Part shown: positions 53,901-59,480 of the stretch, piece after piece
Layout: each line of letters starts with the position of its first letter
How positions within the stretch are numbered: position 1 is the first letter of the stretch
NCBI GenBank assembly: GCA_951812925.1
Contig: OX638368.1
Location: 151,762,492-151,826,491, forward strand
From: Calliopum simillimum
Lineage: Eukaryota > Arthropoda > Insecta > Diptera > Lauxaniidae
DNA: 64,000 nucleotides
Reading direction: 5' to 3'
Program-made: the position numbers and the translations under genes
Notes under the pieces: model-generated
What the model was told of the DNA's origin: nothing
The model's database searches: none
What the model saw: only the letters and a program-made list of their open reading frames with translations

Positions 53901-56900
53901 TTTTACGAGCTTTTACACGTGTCAAGATACACCCTAATTGTGTTTTCCGTTTCCATATCATATTACTCAGAAAAAAAATTCATAAATTTCCTATTTTTCA
54001 TAAAATTTTTTCGTAAACTGATGTTTTTCTCTCAAAACAAATATTCGGATTAGTGAATTTTGTCTCTAAACCGACGATATGTCTCAATATAGAAGAAAAA
54101 AGGACCAAAATTTCGTTGCGATAATACAAATTTTTCGATTTTACGAATAGGGCTGACATTATATAATTCGTATTGTTGGACGTCGACTGTATATTATATT
54201 TTTGCAATATACTTATGTCATTTTAAGTTTCATCAAAGTAAGGCATTCAATAAATCCCCACCATGTTGAAGCTTGAAAATACTAACTTTATTTTACCCGT
54301 CTTTTTTAAGAAAAAAAAAATATTAAATATTTTTTAAACTGCCGTATTGCTGAGAAAAATAACAGGCTTGAGATCATCCATAACCATTCAATAGTTAAAA
54401 AGAAAGGTTTTTCTACATGCATATCTCAAAAACCTGACATTTTGTAGAAACTCTGAACCCAAATTCGTAATTTTACCAAAAATAAATAGAATATTACTAA
54501 ACTTTTTATTCATTGAACATTACTTCACTTTTATCTGGGCTGGATGTTATATAATAAAGAAAAGCCTTTGGATGAATCTGAAATCAATTTAATCTAACTA
54601 GAATTCGCCCGTAAGAGCTTTATGAGAAGCAAAACAAAAACATCGCATGTTCACTAGTGGTTGAACCCATGACTCCGCCGTTATTAGATAATGTTCCAAC
54701 CATCTGAGCTTATGGCTCAGTTTGTTGTCGGATGTTTAGTGTTTTACTTAATTGTATTTACCTGTTTCTATCAAACCTGCCTTTAGCTCATAAAACTTAC
54801 ATTCGTCCACCCTCTCCTTAAGCTTTAGTCGATTTTTTGGCTAAAATAAAAATTTAAATTTGTGTTTTATTGGAAGCACATACCTTATCGTACCTTCGAG
54901 CAAATAATAAGATGCATATGAAGAAAATCAATGGATAAAAATGCTATCTTGAAAAAAAGTGGAATTTCTTGTAAATTTTTTTTATTTATTTTTACTTTTT
55001 GTAAACCAATGTAATTATAAAATCATTTATTTTTTAAAACCTTCTCGGTCGCTAACGACCCATTCTCTACGACATTTTACTGGAAGTAGTTTTTAGTCGC
55101 AGGATTACCATCCGCCTGGGTTTCCGGTTTGAGATTTCGGTAATAAAATAGCAGTCCTTCCTTATGTGTGTTGCAAAGTTTACATGTTGATTTGTTTTGC
55201 AAAATTATGGATCTTGAAAATAATTTGTGGATATCTACACTGTATAAATTTTAGTTTTACTTTAAAACCAAAAAGTATTCATGTAGAACAATGCCAAAAA
55301 AAGTATTCCCAGTGTGCCAGACGGTTCAAATCTTCGCTTTTTTATCCGTTACGGATCCGTTACTGATCCGTTTGCGGGAGAAATTCCAAAAAAAAAAACG
55401 ATTCGCTTTTTTTTTAGGAATCTCTCCCGCCAACGGATCAGTAACGGATCCGTAACGGGTAAAAAAGCGAAGATATGAACCGTCTGGCACACTGGGTTAA
55501 TTTTAAACTATTTTGGAATAAATTTCATACTTTTTTGGAATAAATTTCAAACTATAAGGAATCAAAAATAAGAAAAGTAAATAATCATTTTTTAGTGTGT
55601 ACCTAAACCATTCCACTTTGCTTTCAAAGCTATGGAAAAAACACATATGTATGTATGTACACAATACTTATGTATTAATAGGTTTAGTTTTCAATGAAAA
55701 AAATATTTGCAGTTTTTAACGTAAGCGACACAATTAACTTACTTATTCAAAACAAAATACTGTATACAGTGGCGCCAATTCAGAAAAGTCTTGGGTGGTC
55801 AAACCATATATGTATTATGTACATATTACGAAATCAATACAAAACATATGAAATTTGTTTTCCTTGGGAGGGGCACAGCCCCCCACCTGCCAATACAAAT
55901 TGACGCCACTGACTGTATGCTCCATACATCATCTTTTTGAGTAATTTCTGTAATGACTATTATTTTGCACTATTGAAGTAAATGTTTTGAAAACACTATT
56001 TATTCAGTGTCGCTTACGATAATATTGCTATTGGGACTTTTGAATGTTTAAGCTTGAGAAAAGTCCCATGTACTTAAATTAATTTAATTGTTTAAAGGTA
56101 AGTTCCCACATCGCTTTTGTATATAGCTTTTTCAGATTAAACCTCACTTCATGCCACGCCCATTATGCACCAAACTGTAAATACACCTACATTTGTATAA
56201 AAATATGCACATAAACTCATATGCTCCTACATACAGAATCATTCACATGGAAAGCTATTTCTTTTTTTGTTCATGCTTTTTGGAAGGGTAAGTACGTCTG
56301 CATTGTATTTCTTTTATAAAAATGTGTTTTGTAATGTTATTAACATTTTATTAACAAAATTTTTGGACAAATTCAATAGCCTATTAAAACAAAATAAAAA
56401 AAAAACAGATTTTTACCTTTTTCTCTAGTATTTACTTAATTAATTTTCATATTTTTTGTTATTTCTTTTTTCTCCTCAAATAGACTATCAACATTTGTAT
56501 AGGGCTAGCGATCATCAGCGTACGCAACCAGTGTTGCCATATCAATCTCAGCAGTTGAACGCATCGGCTACAGCAGTGGCTGATGGCACGCCATTTCAAC
56601 GTAATGCGCCCATTTATTGGACCCTGCAAAATCGTAAGCAGGCCAGCCGAAATGTGGCCAATAGTGCAACAAGTCGCGATGATTTGTATGCCACGCCAAT
56701 ACGTCGTTCAGAGCGTGTAGCTCGTGCAGCTGCTACAGCAGCAGCAACTCATCAATCCAGCGTCGCCAGTATATCACCAATTGTACCGCGTAATCGTAGC
56801 CATTCAGTTGGATTTCTTACATCCACGCCAACTCAATTGGATTCGCAGTTACCAGCAGATAATATACCAGCTAAAATGCCAAGTGCACGTAATGTCAATT

Positions 56901-57787
56901 GGGATGATAATTCGCCGGAACGTCTGAACACTTGTGCCGATCGTATTGGCCAAAGTAAGACATCATTGTTGGATTTTAAGAAGCTACTCTTAGCGAAATC
57001 TGTGAAGAGTAGTCCAGTCCAAAAGAAACTCTCTGCTGTTGAGCTTTTGAAAAAGTCAAACGCCGCCAACGCTAGTGCCACCACTACCAACTCTCAAACT
57101 AATGGTACGCTGACAGTAACTCCAACATCGCCATCAACGCTCAACTCTAGTATGAAACTATTAGATCTAAGTGGTTCACCCAAAACTTTTGCAAATCGAC
57201 GCATGTTGCGTCAAGGTCAATTTGGCTCACCATCGAAATCATTTGCACCGAAGATGCAAGGTGGTGGTTGGCGTGGACACGCTGCTGTTCATCGTACTGA
57301 TATTATGTCAACGACCATACCAGAGGCTAACAGTGAAGAGGATCAATCAGCAAACAGCAATAATTCTAGCAGTAGCAGCAGCGCTAGTTCAAAAGCATGT
57401 TCGGAGACTGGTGGTGCCGATGCAGAAGAGCGCCTTGGCACATCAGCCATAACGGCCGCTGAAAAATTTAATTTAAAGCGAAATTTTTTCCTGCAAACCG
57501 AAGAGAACAATTTCATGAAGGGAGAACTGAAGAAACCCTTTGCCAAAACAACTTTACTTGGATCAGCAGCAGCACCAACAACAACAACAGCAGCAGCTAG
57601 TAGCGGTTTTAGTAGCAATAGCAATCAATATGTTACCGGCCCTATTGGATGTATCACCACTGCCAAAACGACACCATTAACAGATACAACAAATTATGTA
57701 GCTACCGGTCAATTTGTGCCAAATAAAAGCAATTCCAACATTGGAAATGTAGCACACGCTATGCCAGCTTTAGAAACCGCACTTTAA
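17934..57787 (+). CDS. Guk-holder (NHS family) scaffold protein, 5' partial
   Basis: Five exons joined by GT-AG introns keep one reading phase and give about 2,227 residues in the longest form. The assignment rests on NHS-family signatures: a KRRNTIAG motif in exon 3, SGNWSASS and CDTEGYYTSFHMDSGL in the giant exon, and the C-terminal blocks KTSLLDFKKLLLAKS, QFGSPSKSFAPKM and MSTTIPEANSEED in the last exon. Fly guk-holder is known as a partner of the Dlg guanylate kinase domain and Scribble at synapses and epithelial cortex. The protein is largely low-complexity, rich in Ser, Asn and Thr. The N-terminal exons, expected to hold the WAVE-homology region, are not seen here. Ortholog naming is from recalled family motifs. 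Confidence 0.78.
18859..19087. mobile_element. Intronic palindromic MITE
   Basis: Inverted arms share TTCGATCGG, ATGGAATCAA and GTGCTCTGCGTTT: left about 18865-18925, right about 19015-19085, around a short AT-rich centre. No coding capacity. It lies in the first intron of the gukh segment. Confidence 0.65.
19660..20215. mobile_element. Second copy of the ACACGGAG-type element
   Basis: It shares with 11287-13417 the ACTAACCGCACTAGGATTC tRNA-like start, AGGTATAAAATTTGTAT, CAAACATAAATATTT, TACTCGAGTG.AGTAAAAATTATGACA and the right end TTTCTCCGTG. It lacks the DD37E insertion but is interrupted by a palindromic MITE at 19727-19841. Its left end is not clear. Confidence 0.6.
19727..19841. mobile_element. 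Palindromic MITE family P, copy 1
   Basis: A near-complete palindrome starting GGGGGCTATCATGAATAAA and ending ATTCACGATAACCCCC, with inner GGGAAAATTTTCTCAG and CTGAGAATAATTCCC. It matches copies at 25304, 62018 and 63124. Confidence 0.8.
21252..24342. mobile_element. Giant foldback transposon with 8-bp target duplication
   Basis: Begins CAGACCCTGAAATAAACTTT and ends AAAGTTTCAAGGTCTG, flanked on both sides by the same 8 bases, GTTTATAT (21244-21251 and 24343-24350). Each arm has an outer zone of short AAAAGTTTTT palindromic repeats, then 108-bp tandem units with ATCGATGGGGAAAGGT and GACCGATTTGGGCCCATTTT (about ten left, seven right, opposite orientation), then a near-perfect unique inverted segment (about 22785-22960 and 23030-23205) around a loop of about 70 bases. 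CAG...CTG ends with an 8-bp duplication fit the hAT superfamily; the architecture resembles Drosophila FB or Galileo. No transposase is encoded; the 308-codon frame is only the repeat read through. Confidence 0.92.
25190..25640. repeat. Diverged tandem repeat with TCGTCATGTCTCTGAAA
   Basis: Three units near 25200, 25440 and 25560 share a GTGNNANNCCC-type motif followed by AAAATT.GTCATGTCTC. One unit is interrupted by the palindromic MITE at 25304-25419. Probably an old interspersed repeat related to the 485-740 and 26850 segments. Confidence 0.5.
25304..25419. mobile_element. Palindromic MITE family P, copy 2
   Basis: Starts GGGGTGGGAGTTATCGTGAA, has TATTCCCGAGAAATTTTCTC and the complementary AATTCCCGGGAATCTTG, and ends CACCATAACCCCC. 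Same family as copies at 19727, 62018 and 63124. Confidence 0.8.
26930..27715. mobile_element. Foldback element with a MITE inside
   Basis: Left arm about 26936-27130 and right arm about 27512-27713 are near-perfect inverted repeats. ACGGCCCGCTTGAAAAAATT at the left matches the complement of AATTTTTTCAAGCGGGCCGT at the right, with AAAATCGGCACGTGTTACGA within. The two small frames of 87 and 93 codons here are the two arms read on opposite strands. The centre, 27296-27445, is related to the MITE at 47271-47534. Confidence 0.88.
27296..27445. mobile_element. MITE related to 47271-47534
   Basis: Shares CAAAAGTAATG.CATA.TATGA.TTGGCTG and TATCGGTCAAA.AA with the inverted sequence at 47310-47490. 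It sits between the arms of the foldback, so is either its core or a nested insertion. Confidence 0.5.
28999..29872 (-). repeat. 0.9-kb interspersed repeat, copy C (inverted)
   Basis: Starts TTTTACCCTTTACACCAAGG and ends CAGTGTAGGGTATTT...GACCAGGCCAAAAGTAACAC.CTTACTAGT, the reverse of copies A and B. It includes AACGCAGAGAAGGAGGCGTG and the TGGCTGGCTGGCTGTCTGT microsatellite near 29144. More diverged and shorter than A and B, with a foreign tRNA-like block near 29640. Confidence 0.8.
29640..29690 (-). repeat. tRNA T-arm-like segment
   Basis: On the minus strand GGGGGTTCAAATCCCCCC forms a perfect T arm with B box GGTTCAAATCC, preceded by a GC-rich stem GCCCGTGCGCACGGGGGAG that looks like a long variable arm. 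No convincing D arm or acceptor. Read as a tRNA-derived fragment within repeat copy C. Confidence 0.4.
30348..30664 (+). CDS. gukh exon 2 of those seen
   Basis: Acceptor ATTTTAG ends at 30347 and donor GTGAGT starts at 30665. It begins in phase 0, matching the previous exon, and ends with two bases (AG) completed by the next exon. About 105 residues: PAAIEDLRKWTSTEALGDVT, a Ser/Asn-rich middle, then HRLPSPEEQCKIIALR. The LPSPEEQ..II stretch looks conserved and ordered. Confidence 0.87.
31408..31480 (-). repeat. Weak tRNA-like segment
   Basis: Minus strand shows AGTTCGAGCTC, a poor B box match, near the 3' side and TAGGAGCTACTGAAC as a possible A box. It may be a decayed tRNA-derived repeat. 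Low confidence. Confidence 0.2.
31772..32607. mobile_element. Foldback element related to 59481-61555
   Basis: Left arm about 31772-32105, right arm about 32265-32607. TCTGAACACTGTGGAGAAAA at 31791 pairs with the complement near 32571-32590. Inside are TTTAGATGTATTTTTTGATG and TTTTTGAAGTTATATAA, both also present in the foldback at 59481-61555. No coding capacity. Located in the gukh intron between exons 2 and 3. Confidence 0.82.
33472..33699 (+). CDS. gukh exon 3 of those seen
   Basis: Acceptor TTCTGTAG ends at 33471; donor GTATGT at 33700. One incoming base and two outgoing bases match its neighbours. It encodes YPAELISVDTSGKRFERMCL, then a strongly basic RRSRSRKVRGKRRNTIAGID and ends KEIQDAANG. 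The KRRNTIAG block is an NHS-family signature and a likely nuclear-localisation or phosphorylation site by composition. Confidence 0.88.
33700..36294. other. AT-rich intron sequence
   Basis: Intron of the main gene. Homopolymer T and A runs near 34259 and 34656. No exon or clear repeat recognised. Confidence 0.5.
36295..36812. mobile_element. Intronic foldback element
   Basis: GGCGTTTAAAAACTTTTTT at 36303 pairs with AAATAGTTTTTAAACGCC near 36784-36801. TTTTACGTTTTTCAATAACG and ACTCAAAAGCAAGG also have inverted partners. The centre of symmetry is near 36560. About 0.5 kb, no coding. Confidence 0.8.
37676..38690. mobile_element. Intronic foldback element
   Basis: Left arm about 37676-38062 with ACAAGATATCTCCAGTTCTA and ATTATCATATCCGCTATG; right arm about 38418-38690 holds the complements (AACATAGCGGATATGATAAT, TAGAACTGGAGATATCTTGT). 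The left arm has extra sequence. The centre has GGATTTGGATTCAGCAT, resembling the core of the other foldbacks. Two small opposite-strand frames are mirror images. Confidence 0.82.
38700..40066. other. AT-rich intron sequence before the giant exon
   Basis: No exon recognised. The end carries a long pyrimidine tract (TTCTCTTTCTCTCTCCCC around 40015-40032) feeding the acceptor AATATAG that ends at 40066. Confidence 0.5.
40067..44571 (+). CDS. gukh giant exon (long form)
   Basis: Acceptor ends at 40066; donor GTAAGT follows 44571. It encodes about 1,502 residues. In order: a basic FGRSKSSDILKKE segment with LTRLNSLKQWGRNRFKFMQR (about 40213-40350), the NHS signatures SGNWSASS and CDTEGYYTSFHMDSGL (about 40820 and 41099), RIPSMCIITPSTSDDE, YDTAGEYVTIADI (about 42206), Thr/Ser and Asn runs, a proline-rich ESLPPPLPPRIPKLS likely to bind SH3 domains (about 43671), and a Ser/Asp tail. 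The first ATG in the exon, 40080, is internal, not a start. Mostly disordered sequence with poly-Ala and Gln runs. Confidence 0.87.
43318..44571 (+). CDS. Alternative in-frame segment of the giant exon
   Basis: A second donor, GAAG|GTAAGA, lies after 43317, at the same codon phase as the donor after 44571, and both leave one base that joins the two leading bases of the last exon. The 1,254 bases between them equal 418 codons exactly, so splicing at 43317 would drop this block without a frameshift. The block holds the proline-rich SH3-type ligand and the conserved-looking LKRPALKRNNSYRLANDD and KSFERLVNEFSLST. Use of the early donor is inferred. Confidence 0.55.
44572..44719 (+). CDS. Alternative C-terminal tail by intron read-through
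   Basis: If the donor at 44572 is skipped the frame stays open for 42 codons (KFHKSFVESILLKPFKIILP ... FEVTEIW) and stops at TGA 44697-44699. A variant polyadenylation signal, ATTAAA, follows at 44714. The tail would replace the whole C-terminal exon and its conserved blocks. This could be a true isoform or just chance intron sequence. Confidence 0.35.
44720..46187. other. AT-rich intron sequence
   Basis: Beginning of the last gukh intron. No exon recognised; a short A run near 45700. Confidence 0.45.
46188..47154 (+). repeat. 0.95-kb interspersed repeat, copy B
   Basis: Closely matches copy A (14618-15584) over its whole length, with the same start ACTAGTAAGGG.GGTATCTTTGG and end GGGTGTAGGGTATA. 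It lacks a few bases in the second internal unit near 46415 and has a slightly longer CCAGCCACCCAGCC array near 46980. High similarity implies recent spread. Confidence 0.87.
47271..47534. mobile_element. MITE with ATATATGAGC termini
   Basis: Left ATATATGAGCAGTTTATTAT and right ATAAACGGCTCATATAT are inverted, with AATGGGGCAAGTCCAAAA against TTTTGGACGTGCCCCACTTT inside. A related core lies at 27296-27445. Noncoding. Confidence 0.75.
47535..49382. other. AT-rich intron sequence
   Basis: No exon or clear element recognised. Short frames are of intron composition. Confidence 0.4.
49852..49971. repeat. Long near-perfect hairpin
   Basis: ACTAATTTTACGAACTTTTA (49852) through AATTTTATGCAT pairs with ATGCATAGAATTTTAGATTA through AAAATTAGT (ending 49971): arms of about 54 bases and a loop of roughly 10. 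It could be a MITE. As RNA it would make a long stem in the gukh intron. Confidence 0.85.
50156..50863. mobile_element. Element with TACACAGAAAAAAA termini
   Basis: TACACAGAAAAAAAAATATC at 50156 and TTTTTTTCTATGTA ending 50863 are inverted. The interior has a direct repeat GATAGAAATTGCACCAACCC at 50189 and 50324 and many ACTGTNA-type runs. The ends resemble those of the ACACGGAG element. Non-autonomous. Confidence 0.6.
51311..53236. other. AT-rich intron sequence
   Basis: No exon recognised. The minus-strand 127-codon frame at 52430-52813 consists of a diverged duplication (AGTTAAAG..AATTT near 52611 and 52754) and is lysine-rich with poly-A tracts, so is not called a gene. Confidence 0.45.
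53237..54189. mobile_element. pogo/Tigger-like non-autonomous element
   Basis: Left CAGTCGACGTCCAGTAATAC and right GTATTGTTGGACGTCGACTG form matched inverted termini. Subterminal AATACGAAT-type boxes recur at least six times near the left end (53252-53355) and again near 54125-54170. CAG ends with subterminal boxes fit pogo-like elements. The right flank is TA; the left flank is TG, so the target duplication is not confirmed. No transposase. Confidence 0.75.
54651..54720 (-). repeat. Decayed tRNA-like sequence
   Basis: The minus strand reads GAGCCATAAGCTCAGATGG with an A box (AAGCTCAGATGGTTGGA) and a B box GGGTTCAACC at tRNA-like distance. The anticodon and acceptor stems do not close, so this is a tRNA-derived relic and not a functional gene. 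Confidence 0.45.
55318..55496. mobile_element. Palindromic MITE with CCCAGTGTGCCAG termini
   Basis: A 179-bp nearly perfect palindrome: CCCAGTGTGCCAGACGGTTC at the left, GAACCGTCTGGCACACTGGG at the right, with TCCGTTACGGATCCGTTAC and its complement inside and a short A/T loop near 55395. No second copy in this window. It lies in the last gukh intron. Confidence 0.88.
55497..56483. other. Intron end before the last exon
   Basis: No exon recognised. The pyrimidine tract TTTCTTTTTTCTCCTC at 56462-56477 precedes the acceptor AAATAG ending at 56483. Confidence 0.5.
56484..57787 (+). CDS. gukh last exon
   Basis: Acceptor ends at 56483; two leading bases complete the codon begun by either alternative donor. 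It encodes 433 residues and ends TAA at 57785-57787. It contains RNRSHSVGFLTSTP, KTSLLDFKKLLLAKS followed by KKLSAVELLKKSN, RRMLRQGQFGSPSKSFAPKM and MSTTIPEANSEED, which match the conserved C-terminal blocks of NHS proteins as I recall them, then Ser, Ala and Thr runs. This C-terminal region is the part likely to dock scaffold partners. Confidence 0.88.
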
Positions 57788-58275
57788 AGATCAAACTCGT
57801 CGCAGCTTAAAAAAATATTAAAATTTTTTTCTTCGGTTTCACGCTTAAAATGCCAGGAAAGAAACGAAAAAATAAATCAAATTCACGCGAAACGCATTTA
57901 TACAATACATACATATATTAAAGTATATATAGCATTTAAACATGAATATCCAATTATTATAAAACACAATGAATCAAAATCAATATAATTTATGAAGTAA
58001 TTAATACTATTTTATTATCATTTTAAAGAATTTTACACTTACGAAATTCAATCAGTTGATATCATAGTTTGCATTCAGTTCAGTTTTAAGTCTTTTATAC
58101 GCATCATTCACATACGTAGTCCCTATACCCGTATTTCTTTAAAATTTTGTAAATGCTTCTTGTACAAAATAAAAAAGTAAACTTTCTTAAGATTATTTAT
58201 ACTTTTACTTTATTTTATTCTAACATTTTAATTTATATACTATGAAGCGAAATAAGCAAATAAACATTTAATAAA
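57788..58275 (+). terminator. gukh 3' untranslated region with polyadenylation signals
   Basis: AATAAA hexamers occur at 57871-57876, 58168-58173 and 58270-58275. The one at 58168, followed by TTTCTTAAGATTATTTA, is a good candidate. The true cleavage site cannot be chosen from sequence. Confidence 0.5.
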
Positions 58276-58369
58276 GCTTATATATCAACAACTGTTTTTT
58301 TTTTTTAATCCTTAAGAAATACTCTTTTTTGTTTTTGTAGAAAAAGGTTCGTATATACTAAGTATGAAG

Positions 58370-59285
58370 CAGTGCCCTTTTAAATTTTTCCGCCGTAAAC
58401 GCACAAATTTTTTAAATTTTTCATATCAACTTCAAATGAAACACTTTGTTTTTGGCATATATTTTTTTAAATAATTTTTTTTAGAAATTTTATTAAATGG
58501 CGCAATAATTGCAAACATTTTAAACCTATGCTGAGCAAAATCGAATGAAATTTCCAAAAGATATTCAGGCCTATCACTGAATCCATCGTAGATACGAATT
58601 TCGTGAGATCTACGAAAGTGCTATCATAGAACTCGAATTGCTACGGCGTGAATTCAAAATTCGTCGATTGGGATCAGTTACTCCATCCGAAACTCAAATT
58701 TTTTTTTAATTTCCGACGAATAGATATGACTACCGAAGAAATATCATAATTTTATTAAGGAAGTACTTCAAACTCCACGGATTACGAAGTTACGTTCGTA
58801 ATTTCTTGTAATCAATAATAGCATTTTCGTAGACCTCACGAAATTCGTATCTACGATGGATTCAATGATAAACCTGATTAAGGTTTTAGAGCAATAGGGA
58901 CATTTCGATTTCTTTCAAAAATTAACATTTTTGGTACAATCCGCAATGTCCTTCTACAGAAAATGATGAGAAGTTGTTTCGATTATCTTTAAAGTGTTCA
59001 ATGTGTGTAGGGTGTCCGATCTGGAGGCTGAAAATTGGATCTGTTGACTCAGGCCGAACATTTTGAAAATTCTCACATCATCGTTATTGCACTAAAACCT
59101 TAATATCTTTTGGAAATTTCGTTCATTTTCATTTAAAATGTTTGCAATTGTATCCCCATTTAATAAAATTTCTAAAAAAAATTATTTAAAAAAAAACAAA
59201 TGCCAAAAACAAAGTGTTTCATTTGAAGTTGATATGAAAAATTTTAAAAATTTTTGAAATTTCGAACTTTTTCCTGCTACAACTC
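58370..59285. mobile_element. Foldback element with a second foldback inside
   Basis: Outer arms: GAAATTTCCAAAAGATATTC near 58548 against AATATCTTTTGGAAATTTCG near 59101, and CAACTTCAAATGAAACACTT near 58428 against AAGTGTTTCATTTGAAGTTG near 59212. Between the arms lies an independent inverted repeat at 58571-58878. Noncoding. Confidence 0.8.
58571..58878. mobile_element. Nested inner hairpin element
   Basis: GAATCCATCGTAGATACGAA at 58581 pairs with TTCGTATCTACGATGGATTC at 58844, continuing into TTTCGTGAG..CTACGAAA at the left and its complement at the right. About 0.3 kb, inserted asymmetrically near the left arm of the outer foldback. Confidence 0.78.
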
Positions 59286-59480
59286 CGTCAATTTTGTTTG
59301 GAGCGTAATCATTGGTAAACTTGTTAGAAGCTTCCGGGCGCAATTTTCAATTTTTCCATTTTCCAACATCATATTTGGATTCAGCAACCTAGAGAACCCC
59401 ATGAATAGAATAATTTTCCATTTTTAAGCATTTTAGAACAGTTTTATCGAATTTATCCGATTTTGGGGATTCATGGGAGA

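Noticed and set aside
54651..54720. Functional tRNA gene
   Set aside because: A and B boxes are present, but acceptor and anticodon stems do not pair.
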